In this document: positions 13,751 through 24,497 of the stretch, one piece after another
How the letters are laid out: every line of letters begins with the position of its first letter
How positions within the stretch are numbered: the first letter of the stretch is position 1
Assembly (NCBI RefSeq): GCF_937616625.2
Contig: NC_065575.1
Span: 69,501-133,500, forward strand
Source of the DNA: Mercurialis annua
Lineage: Eukaryota > Streptophyta > Magnoliopsida > Malpighiales > Euphorbiaceae
Length of the DNA stretch: 64,000 bases
Direction: 5' to 3'
Program-made: the position numbers and the translations under genes
Notes under the pieces: generated by a model
Told to the model about the DNA's origin: nothing
The model's input: only the letters and a program-made list of their open reading frames with translations
Database searches by the model: none

Positions 13751-15426
13751 TGATAGGAGTAAAATACTCCTATATTACGAGTCACTTTTGCATTGCTTTG
13801 TATACTTTTATCGCATGTTTCGAGTGATTATATCGCTTATTACGTGTGTCAGTGTTTCAGGATAAACGGAGCGTATGTGAAGGGTTTTGAGTCCAAAAGA
13901 GCAAAGAATCGATGATATTTGGAAGTCGGGAGATGGATTGAAGCGAAAGAGCAATTAAAGATCGAATGAAGCTTATTTCTGCATGGTCTCGATCGAGAAG
14001 CAGATTATGCCTTGGCTTCTCGATCGAGAAGAAAGACCATATTTTCCAGATTTTTGAGAATTATTGCTTCTCGATTGAGAAGCTGACTTTAATGAAGCTT
14101 CTCGATCGAGAAGCCCCAGATTTCAGCATCTCAAATCCTTTTGGGTTCTTGTGTTCTCTTGGCCCATTTCCACTTTTGGCCAAACAAGCTTGTAATAGGA
14201 TGTTTTTTATTTCCTTTTTGGGTTTCACTATTTGTAGGCACCTTATGTCACATTTTAGGTCAAGCCTCCTTTTGGTAGAAACAATTAATTCTCTAGCAAT
14301 TATTCTTTTTTTACTTTCTTGCTTGTTCTTGGAGATACCTCCATTGTTAAGGCTTCAAGCTTTTATTTCCAGATTTTGGGGTTTTGAATTCATCTTTAAT
14401 ACAAGCTTAGTTATTAAATCTTCATTATCTTGTTCATGCTCTATTGTTCTTCATTGTTATTTGAGGTAAACTTCCTCACTTTTATTATGTTGATTTAGTA
14501 TTGCTTAGTTGTTGTTCTAGCTTTAATCATGAGTAGCTAAACTCCTAGTCTAGGGGTTGTCTATGATTGCCATGTTTAATTGCTAGATGATTGGTTAGGG
14601 TTGTATGGGTTAGGGTTTTGTTGTGTTCAAACGATCTTAATGCTTAGATTAAGTTAGCTTCTTAATCTTTGATTAGTGTTTGATTAGTGAGGGCGAGAGT
14701 TAAGCTAATCGAATAGACCTAGTTGAGCATAAGCTTAAGACTTAAGTGCGCGAGAGTGATTTAGGGATTTAGCGGTTGTTTGAGTTTGCGGATTAATCGG
14801 ATTGATTGTTGTAGTCGAAATCCAACTCACTCTCGCACAATTGGATGTCGACTACAACAATCAATCCGATTAATCCGCAAACTCAAACAACCGCTAAATC
14901 CCTAAATCACTCTCGCGCACTTAGGTCTTAAGCTTATGCTCAACTAGGTCTATTCGATTAGCTTAACTCTCGCCCTCACTAATCAAACACTAATCAAAGA
15001 TTAAGAAGCTAACTTAATCTAAGCATTAAGATCGTTTGAACACAACAAAACCCTAACCCATACAACCCTAACCAATCATCTAGCAATTAAACATGGCAAT
15101 CATAGACAACCCCTAGACTAGGAGTTTAGCTACTCATGATTAAAGCTAGAACAACAACTAAGCAATAGTAAATCAACATAATAAAAGTGAGGAAGTTTAC
15201 CTCAAATAACAATGAAGAACAATAGAGCATGAACAAGATAATGAAGATTTAATAACTAAGCTTGTATTAAAGATGAATTCAAAACCCCAAAATCTGGAAA
15301 TAAAAGCTTGAAGCCTTAACAATGGAGGAATTTCCAAGAACAAGCAAGAAAGTAAAAAAAAGAATAATTGCTAGAGAATTAATTGTTTCTACCAAAAGGA
15401 GGCTTGACCTAAAATGTGACATAAGG
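13751..15426. mobile_element. 1.68-kb foldback-bearing insertion in LINE endonuclease
   Basis: The LINE frame is broken between ...GATGCCTTC and TTTCGTACTT. TGCCTTC occurs on both sides (13744-13750 and 15427-15433), consistent with a short target duplication. The insert starts TGATAGGAGTAAAATACTCC, like an LTR start, but its right end is not the expected CA. Its left third (13751-14236) is single copy and contains four copies of a TCTCGATCGAGA palindrome. The remaining two thirds are a nearly perfect inverted repeat. I recognise no coding domain; the 167-residue frame at 13966-14469 is not family-like. It could be a solo LTR that later gained an inverted duplication, or a foldback element. 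Confidence 0.6.
14237..14818 (+). repeat. Foldback arm 1 (582 bp)
   Basis: Starts GGCACCTTATGTCAC and is the near-exact reverse complement of 14848-15430. The few mismatches include GGAGATACCTCC here against GGAAATTCCTCC on the complement of arm 2, and TTTAGTATTG against TTTACTATTG. The loop is only 29 bp (14819-14847) and itself begins AATCCAA and ends TTGGAT. Confidence 0.92.
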
Positions 15427-15430
15427 TGCC
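14848..15430 (-). repeat. Foldback arm 2 (583 bp)
   Basis: Ends ...GTGACATAAGGTGCC and pairs with 14237-14818. Because the arms differ by several substitutions and small indels, the structure is not a simple read-back sequencing artefact, which would give identical arms. Confidence 0.92.
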
Positions 15431-17111
15431 TTCTTTCGTACTTTTCTTTCTTTCCGCAAATGTTATAATCCTACTCTTGTTGTCTAAGTCAAACCCAGAA
15501 TTGCAGGGATCAAAGCTGACAAATTCATCCGTCACTCTGGCTTTGATTATTCTCATCGAGTGGAGGATCAAGGGTTTTCCAGGGGGATTTGCCTCCTTTG
15601 GAACTCTAATATTACTGTTTCGGTGCTTCTCAACCACCGTCAATTCGTCCATGCTTCTATCAACTATAGTGACGGGACCAGCAGTGCTAACTTTCTCTTC
15701 ACTGCTATTTATGGCAGCCCTCACCCTCATCCCCGCCAAGTTTTATGGAGAGAGCTTTCTTCCCTTGGCTTTAGAATCTCTAAACCTTGGCTTCTTGCAG
15801 AATATTTCAATGCTATTCTTAGCGCTAATGACAGAAAAGGGGGTTCTCGTATCAGAAACTTTGGTTGCCCTTCCTTCAATCAGTTTCTGAATATTAATGC
15901 TCTTACCCAAACTGATTTTGTTGGCCCAGGTTTCACTTGGAGGCGTGGGAGTCTTTTCCAACGTCTGGATAAAGGCATCTGCAATAATAACTGGCTGCAA
16001 ACCTTCCCTGATGCCGTTATCCATCACCTAGCGAGAATTCATTCCGACTACAGACCCATTCTCGTCAAGCTCAGTGCTGGAAATCATATTGTTCCTTTGC
16101 AAAGACCTTTCCGTTTCCTTGCTCCTTGGCTAACCCATCAGGATTTTTCTGTTTTAGTTAAAGATTGTTGGAACAACTATGATTCTATCCAAAATAACAT
16201 TGCTTCTTTCTCTTCTAGGATTAAAGATTGGAATTACAACACCTTTGGTAATGTGTTCAAGCAGAGGAAGATCTTGTTGGCCCGTATAAATGGCATCCAG
16301 AAATATCTCGATAATTGCCCTTCCACTTTTCTTCAAAATCTGGAAATTCAGCTTAAGAATGACCTGGATGAAATCCTCCTCCGAGAAGAGGCCATGTGGC
16401 TGCAAAAATCTAGATCCAATTGGATCATGTTCGGCGACAAAAACACGTCTTACTTCCACGCCAAAATTGTTGCTCGGAGAAAGAAAAAACGCATTCTTAC
16501 CCTGAAAAATTGAAATGGCAGCTGGTGCGAAGACCAAACTGATTTGCGCAACATGGCCGTTTCGTTTTTCACTGATCTCTACACTGAAGATAATGCGAAC
16601 AGGCCTGTGTACCAAATTCATGGCTTCTTCCCCGCTCTTGACAGCAAAATGGTGCATATGCTCAGCAATAATGTCAACAGTAGAGAGTTCCATCAAGCTC
16701 TTTTTCAAATGGACCCTTGGAAAGCTCCAGGCATCGATGGAATTCCGGCAGCCTTCTATCAACACCAATGGACTACTGTCGGCACTTCTCTTTGCAAAAT
16801 GGTTCAGAGGATTTTCTTTGAGGGATGTATGGATATTGATACAAATAAGACTTTAATTTCCCTTATTCCTAAATCCTCCAAACTTGCTACTATCAAGGAT
16901 TTTCGGCCGATTAGTCTTTGCACTGTCACGTATAAATTGGTTACAAAAGTTATGACTAATCGTCTCAAATCTATCATGCCTCGCCTTATCAGCCCTACGC
17001 AAGTTAGTTTTGTCGCCGGCCGCAATATCACTAACAACATCATTATTGCTCAGGAAGTTATTCACTCTATGCGTTGCAAAAAGGGAAAGGAAGGTTGGTT
17101 CGCTATCAAAA
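15427..17111 (+). pseudogene. LINE ORF2: endonuclease and N-terminal reverse transcriptase
   Basis: After an in-frame TAA near 15488 the frame reads on through ...KADKFIRHSGFDYSHRV and FSRGICLLWNSN, typical of the plant L1 endonuclease, to 16510. A second in-frame TGA at 16511-16513 separates it from the reverse transcriptase start in the same frame (16544-17111), with motifs FRPISLCTVTYKL, ISPTQVSFVAGRNI and KGKEGWFAIK. The frame ends at the solo LTR inserted at 17112. Antisense frames across this region are shadows. Role in the family: nicking of target DNA and target-primed reverse transcription; here non-functional. Confidence 0.92.
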
Positions 17112-19726
17112 TGTAACACCCCGTATTTTTCTAACTTGTTCCGTTAAGCCTTAACGGTACCTTGGGTTCGTTTGAGTGGTTCGACCACTTAGATTCGCGT
17201 TTCGAAGGTTCCAAACCTTTTAAAATGTGTTTTAAGATGTATTAGAAGTAACCTCGGAGTTTGAAACGTTTTCGATTTAAATTTCAAAATCTCAAAATTT
17301 CATCGGAGGCAGTAGCATTTCGCGGGCGCGACATGCATGAATCACGGGCGCGATTCATGTATCGCGGGCGCGATATAGGTGTAGCGGGCGCGACTCGTGC
17401 ACTGTTCAGTTCGCTGATTTCTATTTAAACTCACCTTAATTCGACCTAATCTGATTTTACACTTTTCAAAAAACCCTAAAACGGCACATACTCTCTGATT
17501 TTCATATTCCACCTATTCCTAAGCCTTTGGTGATCATTGTAAGTATTTTTAATCATTTCCTTATGGTTTAATCCATTGATTATCATATCTATCAACTATA
17601 AATTCATTAGCTATCATATGAATTGGTTGTAGGCTGATTGTAGATCAATATTTTTCTGAGTTCCTCTCTTGATTGTTGTTCTTAGTTCATCTCAAGAGGT
17701 TAGTAACTTAAATCCCTTGTTTTGATTGTAGAGATTGCTATATATTCATTTGTTTTGATATCTTGGGTAATTTGATTATATTTTCTGTTTTGTATTGATC
17801 TAAATTCTGGAAATTTTCACTTGATGTTATATTAGTCTTTTGAATTTCAATTGTACATTGGGTGATTTGGTTTTAATGTTATAATTGATAGACTTATCGA
17901 ATTGCTAAAGGTTTTGGGTTATAAACTGTTTTTGATGCTTATTTAAAAATCTGGAAATTTCAAAGTAATGGATCTTAGGGTAATAGATGCTAAACAATAC
18001 ATGGGGTTATTTTGAGAAATGGTTTAAATGGAATAGCGTATAGTTTGGGTTAACATTTTTGAATTTAAACTCGGTTTGAATTTATTACTAAGGGCTGGAA
18101 ATTGTTTCGAAGATGGTTTAAAACTTGTTAAAAGAATGTTAGATTATCGTAGGTTGTGGTTTAATGTAAATTAAGTAATATAAGGCATACAAGGTATTAT
18201 ATGTCATGTAAGGTTTCGATTGAACTATTTTAGCTTCAAGATAATACTTGAAAGGTGTTGAGTTATTGATTCTATTTGAGGTGACTTAAATAAATGTACT
18301 TGGGATGCTACTTGCTAAGTGTTAGCAAGCTGATTTGTTTATGGCATTATTAAGTTACGGTGCGAGTTCTTATTTAAAATAAATTTGATTTTATTTAAGG
18401 TTTAATTAAAGACTTTGGTTTTAAACTTGGTTTATGGATGGGTCGGGTTAGACGTGGTCTCCCGACATGTTGTGTTGAGCTATACTCCAGTAAGGCTAAC
18501 ACACTACTTTGGGAACTGTAATTGTTGTGAAAGACTATTTAAGTATTTAAGTACTTTGGTTTCGTTTTAAAAGATAAGAACTCACCTAAGCTTAACTTGC
18601 CTTATTTGTTAATAAGTTGTATGGATATTTGGTGATATTTTAATTACCTTGTTTGAATCTTTGGTTGTTGTGCTGTGAAATGCTAGTACTATGTGGAGTC
18701 TAGTATTCTTAGAGTTAGGGATGGTTCGGATTTTGACTTATATATGTTTTAGACCCGTCCACTGCTCGTGCTTCGGAGTCTACGCAGGGTTAGCTGTTTG
18801 CCAAGATTCACGTGGACAAGCAAGCAATGAGTTTGTACTTGCTATTTACCGCTTTATTAAGTAAATTGCTATTTTAATATTAAGTATATATACAGTACGT
18901 ATATTTCGAACTGTTTTTGTATTATGGCTCTTAGTTGGAACATGCTACCTAATGGGCATCATTAGGACTGCGTGCGCACCGGTAATGATCTGGGAAAGAT
19001 AATTATGGTAATGTGGTAACTCGGTGTGAGCATAGCTCTCGGGACCAAGTAGAGTAACTCGGTGTAGCTCAGCTCTCGGGACTCTGGTATAAGTGTGGTC
19101 AGTGGTAACTCGGTGTAGCTCAGCTCTCGGGACCAGACCTGTTGGATTATGTTTATTATTTAGAATTGTGGATTAGGGTTCCAACTATTATTCGTAATAT
19201 CGTATTTAAACGTTTTAAACGGTTTTAAAGGTTTTCCACTTAATAAATGTAGATAGTGGTATAAACTCATCTCAGTATATCTGACCCCATTGTTTTCCCA
19301 ATTTTCCCCAGGGTTATGATCTGAGAGAGTCTGGTGATCTCCGCATTTACTTTTCCTCGGAGGTTTCTTTTATTTTTAATAAAACTGTAAAACTGTTTTA
19401 TTCTTAGACCGCAGTAGTAACTAGACGTCTTTATTATTATTATATTTTTGTCGGATTGGTTCGACTGATTTTATTGCTTTGGCATGTTATATTATTTACA
19501 TTGGTTGATGATAAACCTATTTTAGGCTCGGAATTGATTAAGCATGTTATATTAACTGTTGAATATTATAACTGTTAGTTTTAGGCTGAAGTCTCGGTTG
19601 CCCCCGAGTATTGGTTTTCTGCAGGTTTATGTGTTTATGTGATAAATGGAAGGCTAGCTACGGGTTTCGGTACTACATTACCCATACCCTAGCGCCGGTC
19701 GCGATTCATGAAAATGGGTCGTGACA
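17112..19726 (+). mobile_element. Solo Ty3/gypsy LTR (2615 bp)
   Basis: Begins TGTAACACCCCGTATTTTTC and ends AAAATGGGTCGTGACA, cutting the LINE between AIK and VDLEKAFD. It is homologous in architecture to the 2.88-kb LTRs at 49960 and 58227: they share the GACTGCGTGCGCACCGGTAA block, the AGTCTCGGTTGCCCCCGAG block and the last about 35 bp (GCGCCGGTCGCGATTCATGA onward). No internal region is present, so it is a solo LTR. Flanks are TCAAAA and AACGT, so no clean 5-bp target duplication survives. A GC-rich patch at 17321-17395 carries four spaced copies of CGGGCGCGA. Confidence 0.88.
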
Positions 19727-21753
19727 AACGTTGACCTTGAGAAAGCTTTTGACCGTCTTAACTGGAACTTTATTGAGGACACGCTTTGTGATGCAGGCAT
19801 TCCTCCTCACCTCACTCGGGTTATTATGTCATGTGTTTCGTCCTCCCACCTGAACTTACTTTGGAATGGTTCAATGTCTCAAGAGTTTAAGCCTTCTAGG
19901 GGAATCCGTCAGGGGGATCCCCTTTCCCCTTATTTATTTATTATGTGTATGGAACGCCTCTCGCATTGAATTGATTTTGATATCCGTAGAGGTGAGTGGC
20001 AGCCGATTAAATTAAATAAAAAGGGCCTAATCTTTCTCACCTCTTTTTTGCAGATGATCTAGTGCTATTTGGAAAAGCCAAAGAAGATCAGGTCATGAAT
20101 ATCAAGAAAATTTTGGATGATTTCTCAATCAGTTCGGGGCTGAACGTTAGCCTGTCAAAAACAAAAAATTTCGTCTCCTCCAATGTGGATTTCCAGCGAG
20201 CAGAGGCTTTTAGCAACATTTTGGGTTTCACAAAGTCAAATGATTTAGGAAAGTACCTTGGAGTCCCTCTTCTTCACTCGAGAGTCACTAAAGAGACCTA
20301 TGCTTACATTTTAGACAAGATTAAGCAGAAGCTCAATGGCTGGAACGCTAACCTCCTTTCTCTAGCCGGAAGGATAACGCTTGCTAAATCTGTCCTCGTG
20401 GCTATTCCCGGTTACACTATGCAGACCACTTCTCTCCTGAATGGGCTTTGCGATAACATTGACCGTGTTGTTCGTCAATTTATTTGGGGTAGCAAAGATA
20501 GTTCTCGGAAACTCAGTCTTGTAAATTGGAAAGACATGTGCAACCCTTGCAACAATGGTGGCAGCGGTATTTGTGAGTTGAAGATGCAAAATAACGCCTT
20601 CTTAATGAACATTGGTTTTGCTATTATTTCTAAACCCGACCTGTTTTGGGTTCAAGTTATTCGAACCAAATACAAGTGGAATGACAATAATTCTCCTCCT
20701 AACATCAAAGGCCGTTGTTCGACTATTTGGAGAAACATTTCCTATCTTTAGACTGACATCTCTCATGGTACTCATTGGGCCTTGGGAAACGGTAAAGGAA
20801 TCAATTTCTGGAGCGATACTTGGCTTGGAGACCTCGGTCCGCTGCGACTTCAAACAAATTCCATGCTTCAGAACTCTGACCTTGCAAAGACGGTGAATGA
20901 CGTCGTTACCAACGGAAATTGGAACTGGGAGTACTTCTCAAATCTTCTTCCTTGCTCTGTGTTGCTTCGTATTGCTGCTGTAAAGCCTCCTTCAAACATT
21001 GATCATGCGGACCAAATGTATTGGGGCCTCTCTAGCTCTGGCAATTTCAGTGTTTGCTCCGCTTACAAGGCTCAGATCACGCTGCGCAAGGACGACGAAA
21101 ACATCAACTGCAAAGCTATTTGGCAATGGCCTGGTGCTCATAGAGTTCAAACCATGCTTTGGTTAATTGCTAAAAATAAACTCCTAACAAACAGTGAACG
21201 TAGCAGAAGACATTTGGCTAACGATGAATCTTGCGAAATCTGTGGTAGCAGCGTTGAAGACAGGGACCATATCCTTCTTCATTGTATCTTTGCTAGGGAA
21301 GTGTGGAGGAAATTAATTCCCTCTTTTTCTGTTCATAATTTTTTCAGCCTGCCTTTTGATCTTTGGTTCTCCGATAATTTGCAGGAAAAAGATACTGAAG
21401 ATGGCGAGAAGTGGCTTATCACCTTTGGCCTTACCTGCTGGTCTTTATGGAATCATCGAAATAACTTCATCTTCAACAACGACCGGAGTAGCTCTGAGAT
21501 GCTTGTTCAATCAATCCTCTAGATGGCGCACTACACGATTTCTGCTAAGAAGTTTGTCAGCTTGTCCAATCCAGGCTTAAAGTCGAAAACGGAGCACCTT
21601 ATCGGCTGGGATCCGCCCCCTGAAGGATGGGGTAAAATTAACACTGACGGAGCTGTCCGCAATTTTGATAACATGGCAGCAGCGGGTGGGTTAGCGCGCT
21701 CAAGTTGTGGTGATTGGATCTTCGGGTTCAGCAGGAATATTGGAGTTTGTTCG
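19727..21753 (+). pseudogene. LINE ORF2: reverse transcriptase C-terminus, zinc-binding and RNase H start
   Basis: Resumes with VDLEKAFDRLNWNFIEDTL and GIRQGDPLSPYLFIMCMERL (reverse transcriptase), stops at 19967, and shifts frame before the catalytic box HLFFADDLVLFGKAK at about 20040-20075. Two in-frame TAG codons follow, at 20749-20751 and 21520-21522. The stretch 21121-21320 contains the reverse-transcriptase zinc-binding pattern (IWQWPGAHRVQTMLWLIAKN ... CEICGSSVEDRDHILLHC). RNase H begins with WGKINTDGAVR near 21630 and is cut at GVCS by the copia insertion at 21754. Confidence 0.92.
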
Positions 21754-21994
21754 TGTTAGAAATATCAGAAAATATTAACTAAAGATTAATGCTAAGATCC
21801 TAGTCAATATTTTCCTGATTCTGGGCTAATTAATTCCCTGGTTAGCTGCTGTAAATTAGCTGTTAGGTTAGCTGATTTTATTGTTTGATTTGTATTTACA
21901 GCAAATGATTTCTTTCCTAGTTTAGGCTATGTCAACAGTGTATATATAGTTGGGTATGTGAATAAGAAAAAGTATCCAGAAATTCTCAATTTCA
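21754..21994 (+). repeat. 5' LTR of the copia element
   Basis: 241 bp, TG...CA termini, and unusually short for a plant LTR. A TATATATAG tract at 21942-21950 is a candidate TATA region. Confidence 0.93.
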
Positions 21995-22063
21995 TGGTAT
22001 CAGAGCAAGGTTCAGCCAGGACCTAATCCAAAATTTTTTTATTGTTCTCCTAATCTCGAAACT

Positions 22064-22834
22064 ATGGCTGGAATAATCCAGTCCCAAATCACATCTGATT
22101 CCTCCTCATCTATATCAAAATCCATACCTTTCTCTACCCCTGACCTCGGCCATACTCTGCAAATCACCCAACACAAGTTGAATGGATCGAATTTCAGAGA
22201 ATGGTATCAATCCATTCTGCTGGTCATTCGAGGAAAAGGGAAAGTAGCCTATCTCACCGGCGACACTCATCAACCAGAAACTAATGATTCAAGTTATCAG
22301 CAATGGGAAGCAGAAAATTCTATTGTCATGGCATGGCTTATCAACTCAATGGAAACACGGATTGGCAGGACGTTTTTATTTTACAAAAATGCTCATGAAA
22401 TCTGGAAAGGCGTCCAGGAGATGTACTCGGATCTTGAGAATACATCTCAGTGTTTTGAGATTCGCTCACTCCTGCGAACCACCCGCCAAGGTACAATGAC
22501 GGTAACAGAGTATTACAATCGGTTAGTCGATTTATGGCAGGAAAGGGATTTGTTTTATTCTATTCCCTGGAAGTGCAGCGATGATGGAGTTCTGTACAGC
22601 CAAATTCTTGAAAAAGATCGCATTTTTGATTTTCTTCAAGGGCTTAACAAGGATCTTGATGAAGTCAGGGGGCGCATCCTTGGAATGAAGCCATTGCCTT
22701 CGCTGCGAGAGGTATTCTCTGACGTTAGTAGGGAAGAAAGCCGGCGAAGAGTTATGTTAACATCAAACCAAAGAAGAACAGCCACAAGGATCAGCCCTTG
22801 CTTCCTCACATTTTCAAAATTACAAGACGGATAA
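22064..22834 (+). pseudogene. copia Gag, frameshifted before the zinc knuckle
   Basis: The 256-residue frame contains the copia Gag core: LNGSNFREWYQSILLVIRGK at about residues 38-57, IWKGVQEMYS, and a C-terminal LEKDRIFDFLQGLNKDLDEV segment. A frameshift near 22780 moves the zinc knuckle (CKHCNKPFHTKARC, CX2CX4HX4C, about 22850-22895) into another frame, which then runs into protease. Gag forms the virus-like particle; the knuckle binds template RNA. Confidence 0.9.
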
Positions 22835-22839
22835 GGATG

Positions 22840-23537
22840 CCTTCCACCGGTGCAAGCATTGCAATAAACCCTTCCACACAAAGGCGAGATGTTGGGATAT
22901 TCATGGAAAGCCAAAGGATTGGAAGCCGCAAAGCAAACGTATTGAAAATCCATCTGCTCATATAGCCGAGCAAGTCCAGGCAGCATGCTTCGACAACAAC
23001 AAACTCACTCCACAAAAATTGGAGATTTTGAAGTCCCTTCTCCGTGAGTTGCAGTGTTCTGAAGCAACCGAACCAGCCCCGAAAACTGCTACCGTGCAGC
23101 GAGGTAACATCTCAGCATCCTTATTGACCAGGAAAGCTGATTTAAATGATTGGATTGTAGACACTGGCGCTACCGATCACATGACTGGACAGAATACAAA
23201 TTTAAGCAACTACAAACCATGCGGTGATGATATTAAAGTATATGTGGCAAATGGCAACTTGCTACCAGTCGTAGGGATTGGTGATATGATATTTCAAGGA
23301 CTTCACTTAAAATCTGTTCTTTATGTGCCACATTTAAAATATAATCTTCTTTCCGTAAGTAAATTGACTAAAGATCAAAACTGTCAAGTAACTTTTCGTT
23401 GCAATTCTTGTGTATTTCAGGATCCATGTTCGGGGAAGATGATTGACAATGCTAAAGTACAACGTGGTTTTACTACCTCAATGGTTCTCCAGATTGTCCA
23501 ACTTCCTATTTGTCACTTTCTGCATCAAGTATGTTAA
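22840..23537 (+). pseudogene. copia zinc knuckle and aspartic protease segment
   Basis: One frame carries the CCHC knuckle, a linker, and the protease core WIVDTGATDHMTG (D-T-G at about 23158-23166). It continues through VLYVPHLKYNLLSVSKLTKD into the Gag-pre-integrase region, and stops at 23535 after a frameshift near 23490. The protease would mature the polyprotein. The active-site D-T-G is intact even though the polyprotein is not continuous. Confidence 0.88.
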
Positions 23538-24473
23538 ATTCAGATGTTATGCTTTGGCACAAACGTTTAGGGCATCCTAGTTTCCAATATATGAAGCTTT
23601 TATATCCAAACTTATTTATCAATAAAGATGTTTCTTCTTTTAATTGTGAAACATGTATTCTTGCAAAAAAAACACGAAAACACTATCCTATTCGTGATTA
23701 TCAGCCCTCAAAACCATTCCACATTGTTCATAGTGATATTTGGGGGGCTGCTCGGACCGAAGATCTAACTGGCAAGAGATGGTTCATCACCTTCATAGAT
23801 GACCATACTCGAGTATGTTGGGTTTTTCTACTCAAACACAAATCAGATGCTGCAAATGTGTTCATACAGTTCCACAAAATGATCAAAAACATATTACAAA
23901 GCAATATTCATATATTTAGAACAGACAATGGTGGAGAGTATTTCTCTCAAATTCTAGGAAGCTACCTCTCAGAAAATGGAATTTCTCATCAAAGTTCATG
24001 TACTTCAACCCCTCAACAAAATGGGATCGTTGAACGTAAAAGCAGACACCTTTTGGAGGTATCACGTTCAATCATGTTTTCTAGTCATGTCCCACATTCG
24101 TTTTGGGGGGGAATCAATCTTAACAGCTACTTATCTCATAAACCGGCTTCCCTCAAAACCCATTGGCTTCCAAACACCAATCAGTGCCCTTAAAAAGGCA
24201 TTTCCTCATTCTCGAGTCATTAATTCCCTTCCGCCAAAGGTCTTTGGATGTTCAGCCTTTGTTCACAATATTAGTCCCACGAGAGGAAAACTTGATCCAA
24301 AATCAATCAAATGTGTATTCGTAGGATACTCATCAACTCAAAAAGGATACAAATGTTTTAATCCCCTCACAAAACGATTTTGTATATCTTATGATGTCAC
24401 ATTTCTCGAAGATCAGCCATTCCATTCCCATGATTCTCTTCGGGGGGAGAATTTTAGTGAAGACAGTCATTAG
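23510..24473 (+). pseudogene. copia Gag-pre-integrase and integrase, frameshifted
   Basis: MLWHKRLGHPSFQYMK is the Gag-pre-integrase and HHCC region (H..H, then CETCILAKK). The core domain follows with HSDIWG (first D), RTDNGGEY (second D) and PQQNGIVERK (catalytic E). A run of seven G at 24105-24111 shifts the frame after HSFWG; integrase then continues in the other frame (SILTATYLINRLPSK ... FGCSAFVH ... KCVFVGYSSTQKGYKCF) until a TAG at 24471-24473. Integrase inserts the cDNA; this copy cannot make it as one protein. Confidence 0.9.
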
Positions 24474-24497
24474 GATCCATCCATCTCTTTTCCAGTA

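Noticed and set aside
13966..14469. 167-residue hydrophobic frame
   Set aside because: It crosses the boundary of the inverted repeat and is full of repeat-derived sequence; no domain recognised.
14237..15430. Long inverted repeat as a microRNA gene
   Set aside because: Arms of 582 bp are far longer than a usual precursor; it is kept as a possible siRNA hairpin without calling a miRNA.
16154..16768. 204-residue antisense frame over the LINE
   Set aside because: Shadow of the endonuclease/reverse transcriptase coding strand.
21995..22006. TGGTATCAGAGC as part of a tRNA gene (here and at 52842)
   Set aside because: Both are primer-binding sites adjoining LTRs; no cloverleaf surrounds them, and no tRNA gene was seen anywhere in the window.
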